Positions 1 to 9,465 are shown, counted from the first letter of the stretch. The stretch is 47,420 bases of DNA from Cohnella lubricantis (GCF_014212015.1 NZ_JACJVN010000007.1:1-47420), one strand, 5' to 3'. Notes: generated by a model not told the origin, from the sequence alone. Numbers and translations are program-made.

Positions 1-3000
1 AAGCCCCCATGCGGCGCAGCCTTGCCGCTTGCGCCGCCAGATCCGGCGCACTGAGCGGCACGATCGCGTCCGCCAGCAGCTTGAAGTCTTCGTCGCCGTG
101 CTGCAGCTTCGCCTTCACGAGCACGAGCGCGCCTTTGCCGCAGACGGACGCCGCCGTCCTCCACACCGACGGGAAGGCGACCAGCTCGGCGGACATGATG
201 CGGTCCTCCAGCTCCAGGAACGCCATCGCCTGGCCCGAGCGCGTGATGATCGGCTTCGCCGACACGATCATGCCGACGGTCAGCACCGGCGCGCCGTCCG
301 GCGCTTCGGCCAGGTCAACGAGACGGTCCAAGCCGAGCTCTTCCCACAGGTTGTCATATTCGTCCAGCGGGTGCCCGGACAGGTACAGCCCGAGCAGCTC
401 ACGCTCCAGCTCCAGCGTCTGCGCCGGCGTGAACGGCGTCACGTTCGGCAGCTCGACCTCCCAATTGGGCGATTCGCCCAGATCGAACAGCTCGATCTGC
501 AGCTCTTCCTTCTCCTTGCGCCAGGCCGCCGCCGCTTCTACCGTCTCGTCGAGCGCGGCCAGCTGCTGCGAACGGTGTCCGGGCAGCGAATCCAGCGCGC
601 CGGAGAGCAGCAGCGATTCGAGCACGCGCTTGTTGCAGACGCGCGAATCGACGCGGCGGCACAGGTCGCTCAAGCTGTCGAACGGCCCTTCCTTGCGCTC
701 GCTTAGGATGCTGTCGATCGCCTGCGTGCCGACGTTCTTGATCGCCGCGAGCCCGAACCGGATCGCGCCGAGGCCCCCTTCGCGAACGACCGGCGTGAAC
801 AGCACGCCGCTCTCGTTCACGTCAGGCGGCAGCACACCGATCCCCATCCGGCGGCATTCGTCGACATATTCCGCCGTCTTCCGCTGGTTGCCGATGACGG
901 ACGTCAGCATCGACGCCATGAACGGAACGGGATAGTGCGCCTTCAGATAGGCGGTCTGGAACGCCAGCACCGCATAAGCGGCGGCATGGGCGCGCGGGAA
1001 GCCGTAGTCCGCGAACCGCAGAATCAGGTCGTAGACGCGATTCGCCTCTTCCTCGCTGAAGCCTTGGCCGACGCTCCCCTTCACGAAGTGAGCGCGCTGC
1101 TCGTCCAGCACCTCGCGCTTCTTCTTGCCGACGGCGCGGCGCAGCAGATCCGCTTCTCCGAGCGAGAAGCCTGCCATGCTGGAAGCGATCTGCATGATCT
1201 GTTCCTGATAGACGATGATGCCGTACGTGTCCTTCAAGATCGGTTCGAGCGACGGATGCGGATATTCAACCTCCAGTTCGCCGTGCTTGGCGCGGATGAA
1301 CTGCGGAATGAACTCCATCGGCCCCGGCCGGTACAGGGCCAGAACGGAGACGATATCCTCGAACGAGGACGGCCTCATCTCCTTCAGCACCCGGCGCACG
1401 CCCGCGGACTCGAGCTGGAAGATGCCTGTCGTGTCCCCGCGGCCCAGCAGCTCATAGGTCAACGGATCTTCGTAAGACACCTCTTCCCAGCGCAGCTCCC
1501 GGCCCGTCTCCTCGCGAAGCCAGTTCATCGCCCGCTCAATAATCGACAGCGTTCGCAGCCCGAGAAAATCCATCTTGAGCAAGCCGATCGATTCGAGATG
1601 CTCCATTGAATATTGCGTCAGCGGAACGCCGCCTGTGCCCTCCTGCAGCGGCACGTAATCGGTCAGCGGCGCCGAGGAGATGACGACGCCGGCCGCGTGC
1701 GTGGACGCGTGGCGCGGCATGCCTTCGGCGCGGCGCGCCATGGCGATCATCTCCGCGACCGCACCGTCCCCTTCGCTCAGCGCGCGGAAGTCCGCGTTCT
1801 CCTTCACGGCGCGCTCGATGGACATTCCCGGCATGCCGGGAATGAGCTTCGCCGCCTTGTCCACGTCGCCGAACGGCACGTTCATGACACGCCCGACGTC
1901 CCTCACCGCGGCCCGCGCGGCGAGCGTTCCGAACGTGATGATCTGGGCGACATGCCCGCTGCCGTACTTGTCCGCGACGTAGCGGATGACCTCGTCCCGC
2001 CGCTCATCGCTGAAGTCGATGTCAATATCCGGCATCGTGATGCGCTCCGGGTTGAGGAAGCGCTCGAACAGCAGCTTATGCTTGATCGGATCGACGTCCG
2101 TAATCTTCAAGGCGTATGCGACCAGGCTGCCCGCCGACGAGCCGCGTCCCGGACCGGTGGCAATGCCATGCTCATGCGCGAACCGGATGAAGTCCCATAC
2201 GATTAAGAAGTAGTCGTTGAATCCCATCCGTCCAATGACGTCCAATTCGTATTGAAGCCGCACCTCCGCCTGCCGGCGGAAGGAGGGGGTGCCTTCGCTC
2301 GCTTCCGTTCTGTCTCGATCGCTTCGGGCTTCCTCCCCGTCCAATCCTGCTGCTGCCGCTTCCCCATTCCAATCAGGCAGATGGCCGTAGCGGTCCTCCA
2401 GCCCTTGGCGGCACAGCCGCGCCAAATAGCCTCCGGCGTCCAAGCCTTCCGGCAGGGGCCGGAATTCGGGCAGAATGTGCCGCCCGAATTCGAGCTCCAG
2501 CTCGCACCGCTCTGCGATCCGGGCGGAGTTCTCGATCGCCTGCGGCAGATGGCGGAACAGCGCCGCCATCTCCTCCCCGCTTTTCAAATAAAGCTGGGTC
2601 GTGTCCATCTTCAGCCGGTCTTCGTCCTCCAGCGTCTTGCCGGTGCCGATGCAGATGAGCACGTCCTGAAGCGCGGAATCCTCTTCCCCCAAGTAGTGAG
2701 AATCATTCGTCGCTACGAGCGGAATGCCCGTCTCTTCCGACAGTCGTACGAGGCCAGTGCCGACCTTCTTCTGCACCAGAATGCCGTGATCTTGAATCTC
2801 GAGAAAATAATCGTCCCCGAACAGCTTCCGGTAGCGAAGCGCGGTCGCTTTGGCCTCATCGTAACGGTCATTCGCCAGATGCTGGGACAGCTCGCCGCTC
2901 AAGCATCCGCTTAGGCAGATCAAGCCCTCAGCGTGCTCCGCCAGCGCTTCGAAGTCGATGCGGGGTTTATAATAGAAGCCTTCGAGATGGCCGATCGACG

Positions 3001-3316
3001 TCAGCTTCATCAGATTGCGGTAGCCGGCCTCATTCTTCGCCAGCAGCGTGAGATGATAGATTGGCTGCTCGCGGCGGGACGCCCGCTCCAGCCGCGAGCC
3101 AGCCGCCATATAGGCTTCCATGCCGATGATCGGCTTCACGCCTCGCTCGCGGCACGCCTTATAGAACGGAACGGCTCCATACATGACCCCGTGATCCGTC
3201 AAGGCCAGCGCCTTCATGCCGAGCCCCGCAGCCTTGGCAGCGAGCTCCTTGATGCGGGAGGCCCCGTCCAGCAGGCTGTATTCGCTATGAACGTGCAAGT
3301 GCACGAATCCGCACAT
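1..3316 (-). CDS. dnaE: DNA polymerase III subunit alpha, C-terminus cut by window edge
   Basis: Catalytic subunit of the replicative polymerase. About 1,105 codons are present, starting at ATG 3316 after an AAGAAGGG ribosome site; the 3' end runs off the window. The N-terminal PHP domain begins with the histidine-rich FVHLHVHSEYSLLDG. The polymerase active-site motif PDIDIDF is near residue 428, followed by palm and fingers segments such as YRPGPMEFIPQF and VYQEQIMQIA. The end in view reaches the OB-fold region. A low-complexity, charged insertion of about 35 residues lies near residues 325-360, before the conserved ELDVIGRMGFNDYFLIV segment. The sequence type is DnaE1, not PolC, because it lacks an internal exonuclease domain. 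The ytrH-ytrI-ytpI genes diverge from it, as in Bacillus. Confidence 0.95.
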   Translation of the reverse strand, partial: MCGFVHLHVHSEYSLLDGASRIKELAAKAAGLGMKALALTDHGVMYGAVPFYKACRERGVKPIIGMEAYMAAGSRLERASRREQPIYHLTLLAKNEAGYRNLMKLTSIGHLEGFYYKPRIDFEALAEHAEGLICLSGCLSGELSQHLANDRYDEAKATALRYRKLFGDDYFLEIQDHGILVQKKVGTGLVRLSEETGIPLVATNDSHYLGEEDSALQDVLICIGTGKTLEDEDRLKMDTTQLYLKSGEEMAALFRHLPQAIENSARIAERCELELEFGRHILPEFRPLPEGLDAGGYLARLCRQGLEDRYGHLPDWNGEAAAAGLDGEEARSDRDRTEASEGTPSFRRQAEVRLQYELDVIGRMGFNDYFLIVWDFIRFAHEHGIATGPGRGSSAGSLVAYALKITDVDPIKHKLLFERFLNPERITMPDIDIDFSDERRDEVIRYVADKYGSGHVAQIITFGTLAARAAVRDVGRVMNVPFGDVDKAAKLIPGMPGMSIERAVKENADFRALSEGDGAVAEMIAMARRAEGMPRHASTHAAGVVISSAPLTDYVPLQEGTGGVPLTQYSMEHLESIGLLKMDFLGLRTLSIIERAMNWLREETGRELRWEEVSYEDPLTYELLGRGDTTGIFQLESAGVRRVLKEMRPSSFEDIVSVLALYRPGPMEFIPQFIRAKHGELEVEYPHPSLEPILKDTYGIIVYQEQIMQIASSMAGFSLGEADLLRRAVGKKKREVLDEQRAHFVKGSVGQGFSEEEANRVYDLILRFADYGFPRAHAAAYAVLAFQTAYLKAHYPVPFMASMLTSVIGNQRKTAEYVDECRRMGIGVLPPDVNESGVLFTPVVREGGLGAIRFGLAAIKNVGTQAIDSILSERKEGPFDSLSDLCRRVDSRVCNKRVLESLLLSGALDSLPGHRSQQLAALDETVEAAAAWRKEKEELQIELFDLGESPNWEVELPNVTPFTPAQTLELERELLGLYLSGHPLDEYDNLWEELGLDRLVDLAEAPDGAPVLTVGMIVSAKPIITRSGQAMAFLELEDRIMSAELVAFPSVWRTAASVCGKGALVLVKAKLQHGDEDFKLLADAIVPLSAPDLAAQAARLRRMGA

Positions 3317-3409
3317 GGTTAATCCCTTCTTCTCCGGTAAACTCCTTCTGTTAATTGTATCATAAGCCCATCAGCCCGTCCCATATAGTTGATAGTGGAG
3401 GGGATCGGC

Positions 3410-3757
3410 ATGGGACAAGACATGGATCGGTTGTACCGTTTCTATTCGCAGGCGACGATGGACTTCTTCATCGCCTTCGGCGTCGTTCTCGGCGCGGCGA
3501 TGCTGGCGGGGATGGCATCTCTCTTCTTGTGGCGTCCGCCCCAGGAGACGATGCTCGATATCGCAGGAAGAATCAAGATATGGGCGGTCGTCGTGGCGAT
3601 TGGAGGGTCGATCGATCCGATCCGGGTCATCGAATCCCATGTGATGGAGGGCTATCTGTCGCCTGCCATCCAGCAGATCGCCTACATTCTGTTCGCGTTC
3701 CTCGGCGCGCACTTAGCGACCGAGCTTATTAACTGGCTGTGCCGGAACGCGGGGTGA
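3410..3757 (+). CDS. ytrH: YtrH family sporulation membrane protein
   Basis: 115-residue small membrane protein. In B. subtilis YtrH is a sigma-E-controlled mother-cell protein needed for efficient sporulation. Hydrophobic segments lie around residues 14-38 (FFIAFGVVLGAAMLAG), 50-66 and 82-100. The central KIWAVVVAIGGSIDP motif is typical of the family. I start at ATG 3410 because GGAGGGG is seven bases upstream; an in-frame TTG at 3389 lacks a good ribosome site. It is followed after nine bases by ytrI and diverges from dnaE, the order known from Bacillus. Confidence 0.88.
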   Translation: MGQDMDRLYRFYSQATMDFFIAFGVVLGAAMLAGMASLFLWRPPQETMLDIAGRIKIWAVVVAIGGSIDPIRVIESHVMEGYLSPAIQQIAYILFAFLGAHLATELINWLCRNAG

Positions 3758-3766
3758 GACTCGCTT

Positions 3767-4258
3767 ATGAGAGTGCCCGACTTCAAACGGTACCGCGGCT
3801 TCATGCAGTCGCTCGCGTTCTTCGTCTGCGGCATGATCGTGGGAGCTGCCGTCTTCCATGCGATGGTTCTGGATCAGACCAACCGGATCATGGTGCAGAA
3901 TTACGAGATCAAAGAACAGCTGAATCTAGCGGAGAAGCAGCTGCAGGCGAACCGGCAAGTGTCCGTCATTCGCAGCATCATCGTCTTCGTCTTGAAGCCG
4001 GACGGAGGCAAAGCGTCGCTGGACGCGGTGTCGGAAGTGGAGCTCAAGAAGGCGATCGAGAAGGACTTGTCGATTCTGATCGGAAGAAGCGTCTACAATA
4101 TCGGCTCCGATGCCGAGCTCGTCCGCACGCTGCTTCAAGGCAAAGTGTACACAGACATCGGGGGCAAGGATCTCACCGTGAACATCCGGACGATGCTGGT
4201 CGCGGACAGCGTGCTGCAGGTCTGGGTCGACCCGGTTAAGGCGCTGCAGCGCAATTAA
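3767..4258 (+). CDS. ytrI: YtrI family sporulation membrane protein
   Basis: 163 residues. One N-terminal membrane span at about residues 13-33 (MQSLAFFVCGMIVGAAVFH) is followed by a coiled-coil stretch (residues 38-65) and a mixed alpha/beta domain that probably faces the forespore-enclosing space. YtrI is encoded next to YtrH in Bacillus and both are required for proper sporulation, although the biochemical role is not established. The start at ATG 3767 is nine bases after the ytrH stop, consistent with one transcript. Confidence 0.87.
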   Translation: MRVPDFKRYRGFMQSLAFFVCGMIVGAAVFHAMVLDQTNRIMVQNYEIKEQLNLAEKQLQANRQVSVIRSIIVFVLKPDGGKASLDAVSEVELKKAIEKDLSILIGRSVYNIGSDAELVRTLLQGKVYTDIGGKDLTVNIRTMLVADSVLQVWVDPVKALQRN

Positions 4259-4337
4259 ACGAATCGAAGCCATTTATGCTACAATGTGGGGGTGCAAATC
4301 AGACGACTTATGTCGCTTAGAAGGGGTTGCCAGCAAC

Positions 4338-4643
4338 ATGATTAATGCGCTGCAATGGATTTTCGGCTTGATCGTCGCCGTATCGGTTGTGCTCTCGCTT
4401 GTCTTCAGCTACCGCTCCCGCCGCAGCACGGACCCCATCTCACGGGGGCTGAACGCTTCGCGCATGAACATCTGCATCGGGCTGATGCTCATCTTCCTGG
4501 CGCTTATTCAGATGGTTCTGTTCAGCGGTTCGACGCTGCGCGTCATCGTAGGAGCGGTCTTCATGCTCCTGGGGCTGTTCAACCTGTTCGCCGGTCTTCG
4601 CAATCACGCGCACTTCACAAAGCATCGATCGTCTGCGCAGTGA
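4338..4643 (+). CDS. ytpI: YtpI family membrane protein
   Basis: 101-residue protein with three predicted membrane segments (near residues 3-22, 42-60 and 65-84). Composition and length match YtpI, a conserved Bacillales protein of unknown function next to ytoI. ATG 4338 is preferred over the longer frame from 4284 because AGAAGGGG lies just upstream. The gene meets ytoI tail to tail; the two coding ends overlap by 29 bases (4615-4643), so transcription converges here with no visible terminator between them. Confidence 0.8.
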   Translation: MINALQWIFGLIVAVSVVLSLVFSYRSRRSTDPISRGLNASRMNICIGLMLIFLALIQMVLFSGSTLRVIVGAVFMLLGLFNLFAGLRNHAHFTKHRSSAQ

Positions 4644-5964
4644 GCATCGAGCGGGCCATGACGTCGCCGTCCTGCAGCACCTGAACCTCCATCATGAGAT
4701 GGCGCCTGCTCGCTTCGATGACGCTGGGCACGATCACGATGGAAGCCTCGATCGGAATGGTGCGGAGAAAATAGGTGGTCATATTCTGCAGAATATGCTC
4801 TCCCTTGCGCAGATCGTTCGCCATGCGAGCAGCCGCCTGCTGCATTAGGACGGTCAGCACGCCTTCGGACAGCGTCCCGAGCGGTCCGGTCATCTGCGGC
4901 GTGGCCAGTCCGGCGAACTGCAGGCGTCCCGCCTCGTCCCGCCGCTCGGCGAAGCCTTCCCACATGAGCGCGTCGAACGTCTCGCCGAGCTCCGGATGCT
5001 TGCCTTCCAGCTGCATCGAGCGCAGCAATTCCCTGCGGCTGACGACGCCGACCAGCTTGCGCTGGCGATCGACGACAGGCAGCAGCTCGATTCCCTCCGA
5101 CACCATGCGGTGCGCGGCGGAGGCGATCGGAGTTCCCATCGTCACGGTCATCGGCCTTCTCGTCATGAGCTTGTCCAGCGTCTGGCCGGCCGGCGAGCCG
5201 CTTACGTCCTTGGACGTGATCATCCCTACGACCCGGTTCCACTCGTCCGTCACCGGGAACCGCTCGAACCCTGTCTCCGCGCTTAGCTTCTGGAAGTCGG
5301 ACACCGATGCCGACTGACGCAGCGCGCCCGTCCTCGCCGCCGGCTCTACCAGGTCGGCGATCGTCATGATTTTCCGCTTAATCTGCCTATCGAACATCGC
5401 CCGGTTAATCATCGAAGCGACGGTAAACGTGTCGTGCCTGCACGTTAGAATCGGCAGCTGCCGTTCGTCCGCCAGCGCCTTCACGTCCGCGCTCGTGCCG
5501 AAGCCCCCTGTCACCAGAACGCCCGCTCCATGCTCAAGCGCCACGCGGTGCGCGCTCTCCCGGTTGCCGACGATCAGCAGGCTGCCCGCGTCAATGTAGC
5601 CCATCATCTCGTCCAGCTCCATCGCGCCAATGACGAATTTGTGCAGCGTCTTGTCCAGCCCTTCGCTGCCGCCCAGCAGGTCGCCTTGGACAATCTCCAG
5701 CACTTCGGCGAACGTCAGCTGCTCCGTCCGGCTTCTCCGCTTCTTATCCACTCGAACCGACCCGATGCGTTCCTTCGTATTCACATAACCTAAGTGCTCG
5801 GCGTCCTTGAGCGCGCGGTAGGCCGTTCCTTCGGAAACGCCGCGGTCTTTGGCCATCTGCCGCACCGATATTCGCGTCCCGACCGGCAGCTCCCGGATAT
5901 ACAGCAGCAGCTGCTCGTGCTTGGTAAGCTCGCCGTCGGTCTGATCAAGACCCGCCATTGCCAT
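4615..5964 (-). CDS. ytoI: DRTGG-CBS-hotdog regulator, YtoI-like
   Basis: 449 residues. A winged-helix-like segment is at residues 13-70 (GTRISVRQMAKDRGVSEGTAYRALK), a DRTGG domain at about 85-190, two CBS domains at about 205-320 (FPVTDEWNRVVGMIT and LLPVVDRQRKLVGVVS) and a hotdog/thioesterase-like domain at the C-terminus. The same domain order is seen in B. subtilis YtoI and streptococcal SpxR. CBS and DRTGG domains suggest sensing of an adenine nucleotide or acyl-type ligand coupled to DNA binding, but the ligand is unknown. AAGGGG precedes the ATG at 5964; an ATG at 5958 is equally possible. Confidence 0.88.
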   Translation of the reverse strand: MAMAGLDQTDGELTKHEQLLLYIRELPVGTRISVRQMAKDRGVSEGTAYRALKDAEHLGYVNTKERIGSVRVDKKRRSRTEQLTFAEVLEIVQGDLLGGSEGLDKTLHKFVIGAMELDEMMGYIDAGSLLIVGNRESAHRVALEHGAGVLVTGGFGTSADVKALADERQLPILTCRHDTFTVASMINRAMFDRQIKRKIMTIADLVEPAARTGALRQSASVSDFQKLSAETGFERFPVTDEWNRVVGMITSKDVSGSPAGQTLDKLMTRRPMTVTMGTPIASAAHRMVSEGIELLPVVDRQRKLVGVVSRRELLRSMQLEGKHPELGETFDALMWEGFAERRDEAGRLQFAGLATPQMTGPLGTLSEGVLTVLMQQAAARMANDLRKGEHILQNMTTYFLRTIPIEASIVIVPSVIEASRRHLMMEVQVLQDGDVMARSMLTAQTIDAL

Positions 5965-6285
5965 TTCCCCTTATCCCATAATCTTCTCGTTCATTCGCTT
6001 GCTTGAATTATATCGGAATTCCCGGCCTTTGTGTACGCATTCGCTTCGAGGGCGGCTGCTGGCGAATCCGGCGTTTTTCCGATTTGGCTGCTATTTTTTA
6101 TGAAGTTTTTACATTCGCTGCATATCCAAAAATGAAGAAAACATATAAATTAGTAATCAAGGACTATTTCGGCAGCATTCGACTTTTATCGCATCGTTCA
6201 GCTAAGCTTAGCCGGACAAGTATAGTTAGATAAGTATAGTTAGCTAAGTAACGACTCACTCCTTGATATTTGCCGGAGGACTTAA
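5965..6285. promoter_or_regulatory. Divergent intergenic region with 14-bp tandem repeat
   Basis: No convincing gene is seen here. The region separates ytoI from the sensor kinase and must hold both promoters. Two copies of AAGTATAGTTAG(A/C)T stand in tandem at 6218-6231 and 6232-6245, followed by a partial AAGTA, all 40 bases before the kinase ribosome site. The repeat could be an operator for an AgrA/LytTR-type regulator, which binds direct repeats, but this is inference from the kinase class. GGAGGACTTAA at 6275-6285 is the kinase ribosome site. Confidence 0.45.
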
Positions 6286-7650
6286 ATGGACGCAATCTGG
6301 AATTTCTTAAAGCTGGACCTGCTTGTCGCATGTCCAGAATCGTTCACCGCTTGGGTGTTGGCCTTCTCTTTCTTAGAGAAGAAACCGGACAAGCTGAATC
6401 GCCGAATTGCCTTATTGACACTGTCGACTTCGTTAACTACCGATTTGTTGTATTATATATTGCCGCTGCAATGGCATCTCGCGAATTCCTTCTTCTGGAA
6501 CGCCGCTATGCTCGCCATTATCTTCAGGGAGCAGACCCTGCGAAGGAAGATTGGGCTGTTATGCGTTATGTATATCCTTGTTATTGTGACGGATATAACT
6601 GCCAGCTTAATCTACATATACGGCTTGGGCCAGCCTTCCACCGAGATCGGACAGCCTTCTTCGATCTTTGTATTCATGCTTGTCCTATATCCGCTGCTGG
6701 CCCTCGGCTGGCTGGCCTCGTGGTATATCCGCTCCCGGCAGCCGAATCGGATCCGGCGGTTGTCCAAGCTCATCCTGGACGGTACGCGGTCGGATCTGAC
6801 TCCGATTCTGCTCATTATCGTCTTGCATTTCTGCCTCGTCTGCACAGTCGAAACCTTCTATCTGCTTCATCATACGAGAGGCATCGGTCCCCTCATCCAG
6901 ATACTGCTCGGAGCTTCGATCCTGCTGTCCTTGCTCATGCTCGCTCTTATGCTGCGCCTGCTCGCTCGTACGCGCGAAGAGAGCGCCCGCATGACCCAGG
7001 ATATCTATGTCGAAGAGATTAACCGGATGTTCACGTCCATTCGCGGCCAGCGGCACGACTTCCTGAATCACTTGCAAGTCATGCACACGATGCTCCAGAT
7101 GGGCAAGACTGCCGAACTGAGAGCCTATATGGCCGATTTGGTCAAGGAATCGCATGCCGTGAGCGACATCGTTCGCCATCATTCGCCTGCTCTGGCCGCG
7201 TTCGTGCAAGCCAAGACGGCAGTAGCGGTCAGCCGCGGGATCTCCTTCACCTGCGAGCTCTCGGACGATTGGAGCCAGCTGTCGACGATCCGCATGATCG
7301 ACATCATCAAGATCATCGGTAATCTCGTCAACAACGCGTTCGATGAAGCGGAGCATCAGTCTCCCGACAACCGCTATGTGCACGCCGTGATGAGATGCCT
7401 GCCGGGCTATGTAGAATTAAGCGTCTCCAACAGCGGCAGCCCCCTGAAGGAAGGGGATAAGGAGATGATCTTCCTTCCCGGCTATACGACGAAGGATAGC
7501 GCCCATTCGGGACTCGGCTTGTCGATCGTGCAGGATCGGGTCAAACACTACCGCGGCACCATCTCGGTTCAAACGGCGGACGATAACGCAACCGTGTTCA
7601 CCGTCCGTCTCCCCCATCGCAAGCCTACTTCCTCCGGACACGCAGGCTAG
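6286..7650 (+). CDS. GHKL-type membrane sensor histidine kinase
   Basis: 454 residues. Roughly seven membrane segments occupy residues 10-228. A dimerisation/phosphoacceptor helix has RGQRHDFLNHLQVM with the likely phosphorylated His257. An ATPase domain follows with N-box NLVNNAFDEA (near 346) and GLGLSIVQ (near 417). The RxHDFxNHLQ motif and polytopic sensor resemble the AgrC/ComD (HPK10) and Spo0B-like kinases. No response regulator gene is adjacent in this window, so it is an orphan here. The start at ATG 6286 follows GGAGGACTTAA. It is tail to tail with gerE. Confidence 0.85.
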   Translation: MDAIWNFLKLDLLVACPESFTAWVLAFSFLEKKPDKLNRRIALLTLSTSLTTDLLYYILPLQWHLANSFFWNAAMLAIIFREQTLRRKIGLLCVMYILVIVTDITASLIYIYGLGQPSTEIGQPSSIFVFMLVLYPLLALGWLASWYIRSRQPNRIRRLSKLILDGTRSDLTPILLIIVLHFCLVCTVETFYLLHHTRGIGPLIQILLGASILLSLLMLALMLRLLARTREESARMTQDIYVEEINRMFTSIRGQRHDFLNHLQVMHTMLQMGKTAELRAYMADLVKESHAVSDIVRHHSPALAAFVQAKTAVAVSRGISFTCELSDDWSQLSTIRMIDIIKIIGNLVNNAFDEAEHQSPDNRYVHAVMRCLPGYVELSVSNSGSPLKEGDKEMIFLPGYTTKDSAHSGLGLSIVQDRVKHYRGTISVQTADDNATVFTVRLPHRKPTSSGHAG

Positions 7651-7675
7651 GGGGGCCGTCACCTAGCCGCCCATG

Positions 7676-7726
7676 TCAAAAACCTTCTCCCCCGCTGCTC
7701 CGACGGAGCGGCGAAGAGAGAAGGTT
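7676..7726 (-). terminator. Terminator of gerE
   Basis: Long inverted repeat: AACCTTCTC pairs with GAGAAGGTT, enclosing CGCTGCTCCG/CGGAGCGGCG. On the minus strand the stem is followed by a T run (7676-7680). It lies 30 bases after the gerE stop and may also stop the kinase transcript from the other side. Confidence 0.8.
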
Positions 7727-7756
7727 GTTGGTAGCGCCTGCGCATCGCGCATGGCT

Positions 7757-7837
7757 TCAGATCTTGAGCTCCCCGAGCTTGATCAGCTCGACAACCGCCT
7801 GCGAACGGCCTTTGACGTTTAATTTCTGCATCACATT
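7757..7837 (-). pseudogene. gerE: gerE, 3' part (codons 49-74), separated by the prophage
   Basis: Minus-strand frame ending at TGA 7757 encodes NVMQKLNVKGRSQAVVELIK followed by LGELKI. This is the last part of the LuxR-type helix-turn-helix of GerE and closely resembles the end of B. subtilis GerE. It has no start of its own; its upstream side is prophage DNA from about 7835. Joined at ACATT to the fragment at 44115-44264 it gives one 74-codon gene without a stop. It is therefore the downstream half of a split gene and not a decaying copy. Confidence 0.93.
7833..7837. other. attL core (ACATT)
   Basis: The five bases ACATT are shared with 44116-44120 (attR) and mark where host gerE sequence changes to phage sequence. 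The wider match is AT-N-ACATT. Large serine recombinases exchange at a dinucleotide within a short identity, so the crossover lies somewhere inside these five bases; which pair cannot be told from sequence. Confidence 0.8.
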
Positions 7838-7865
7838 CGTAGTGTATTATCAAGCACATAATTTA

Positions 7866-7898
7866 AACAAAGAGAAACCGCGCTTGTTCGGCGCGGTT
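7866..7898 (-). terminator. Integrase terminator
   Basis: AACCGCGC (7876-7883) and GCGCGGTT (7891-7898) form an 8-bp stem with a 7-base loop. On the minus strand the stem is followed by TTTCTCTTTG. It sits just after the integrase stop and inside the phage side of attL. Confidence 0.75.
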
Positions 7899-7902
7899 CG
7901 TC

Positions 7903-9465
7903 CTAGATATATGTTTGAATTTCAACTTCTCCATCGTGGTGAACATCGATCCGCTTCACGCATTGCATCAGCAGCGGACGAACCTTTTCGACATCATCAT
8001 ACGATGATAGCTCTGTGAGCACCTTGACGGCCTTATGAGCCTCTTTAGCGATACGATCAGTGTCAATGGTGCGGCGTTCTTCTGCGACGATAAGAGCGAG
8101 CTTCTTGTCCGCCTCTTCGATCTCTTTCTCATACTGTTCCCGTTCGAAGTCATATTGCGCCTTGTCCAGCTCGCCGAGCATGTTCTGCCGCCGAATTTCG
8201 AACAACAGTTTCCGGTTGTCATCGATGCGTTTCTCGAGCTTGCGTTTTTCTTTCTCCCGGTCATTGCTCGGGACCCTGGCAGACACCTTGCCGGATTCAA
8301 TTTCCGCCAGCCGTTCGCGCAGCCGCCGTAGCACTTCGCCGATCAGCTCGTCCCGCATCTCGTAGTACGGTATCCATTTGTTATTCGAACATCCGGCCTC
8401 GCCCGTCCTTCGTCTCCTGGAGCACATCAAGTAACGGTATTCGACTCCGTTTGAATGTTTGCTGCCCATTGAGACCATGGCGGATCCGCACTCGGCACAA
8501 AATATCATCTTTGCGAATACGTTCACGAATGAGCGGCGCCCGCCGCGCTCACCTCCGCCGCGAAGCAGCCTTATCTCCTGCGCTTGCTGGAACAATTCTC
8601 GCGTAATGATCGCTTCGTGCGTCTGGAAATCTGTTCGTTCCCACGCATCCTTTGGCTTTTGCACAAGCTTCTTGCCGCGATCCATGAGGTTCGATAAATC
8701 GTTATATGTGACCTCGACGGTGTGCCGGCCATAAACGTTGTACCCTGTATAATTCTCGTTTTGAAGGATACGTTGAACGCTCGATAATCCCCATGGCCCG
8801 CCCTTGTACGAAGGGAAGACTTCGCCTCTCTCATTGCCACCGTTCAAATAGTTCACAATTGCTTTCTCGCCCAATCCGTGATTCACATAGAGAGCGAAGA
8901 TCATGCGAACAATGCGGGCCTGCTCGGGGACGATTTCAAGCGTCTTCCGGCCGTCAATCTTCACCTTACGGTATCCATATGGTGGAATTGAGCCGATGTA
9001 GTTCCCCTTTGCTGCCGACTGCCGGATGCCGCGGCGAGACGATACGCTGATTTGTTCGCTCTGGTTTTGGTTAATCACGGACTTCACGCCGAACAGCACT
9101 TCGTCATCCTTCTTCGCGGAATCATAGCCATCCTCGATGGACACGAGGCGCACCTTCAGTGCATTAACAATCGTCCTCTTGAGAGACAGAGCGTCAAGCG
9201 TGTCCCGGCTGAAACGTGAAAGAGAGGCGAACCAGACTGATCTGACTTCGCCTCTCGTTGCATCCTTTATCAGCTTCTGAACATCTTCACGGTCCATGAT
9301 GCTGGTCGCAGTATCGCGGTCCATGTAAATGTCGTCGGGGCCGAATTCAATGCCTTCATAACCTGCCATTTCACGAATGAATGCTTCTTGATGCTCCGGG
9401 CTGTCCTTCTGAGTATCATACTTCGTAGAAACGCGAACGTACTGCTTATCCCTCTTTTTGTTCAT
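7903..9465 (-). CDS. Large serine recombinase (prophage integrase)
   Basis: 520 residues. The N-terminal resolvase domain has the catalytic Ser13 in YVRVSTKYDTQ and downstream RFSRD. A recombinase domain follows (GIRQSAAKGNYIGSIPPYGY onward), then a zinc ribbon (residues near 350-385 with CAECGSAM and a later Cys pair in CSRRRRTGEAGC) and a C-terminal coiled coil. It catalyses site-specific integration and excision between attP and attB. The gene ends 66 bases from the attL core, as expected for the enzyme that made this junction. ATG 9465 follows AGGGGAA; the longer frame from 9516 is not favoured. It overlaps the preceding small gene by 20 bases, so translation is probably coupled. Confidence 0.95.
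   Translation of the reverse strand: MNKKRDKQYVRVSTKYDTQKDSPEHQEAFIREMAGYEGIEFGPDDIYMDRDTATSIMDREDVQKLIKDATRGEVRSVWFASLSRFSRDTLDALSLKRTIVNALKVRLVSIEDGYDSAKKDDEVLFGVKSVINQNQSEQISVSSRRGIRQSAAKGNYIGSIPPYGYRKVKIDGRKTLEIVPEQARIVRMIFALYVNHGLGEKAIVNYLNGGNERGEVFPSYKGGPWGLSSVQRILQNENYTGYNVYGRHTVEVTYNDLSNLMDRGKKLVQKPKDAWERTDFQTHEAIITRELFQQAQEIRLLRGGGERGGRRSFVNVFAKMIFCAECGSAMVSMGSKHSNGVEYRYLMCSRRRRTGEAGCSNNKWIPYYEMRDELIGEVLRRLRERLAEIESGKVSARVPSNDREKEKRKLEKRIDDNRKLLFEIRRQNMLGELDKAQYDFEREQYEKEIEEADKKLALIVAEERRTIDTDRIAKEAHKAVKVLTELSSYDDVEKVRPLLMQCVKRIDVHHDGEVEIQTYI

Noticed and set aside
9..935. Long plus-strand frames across 1-3.3 kb.
   Set aside because: Antisense readings of the dnaE coding sequence.
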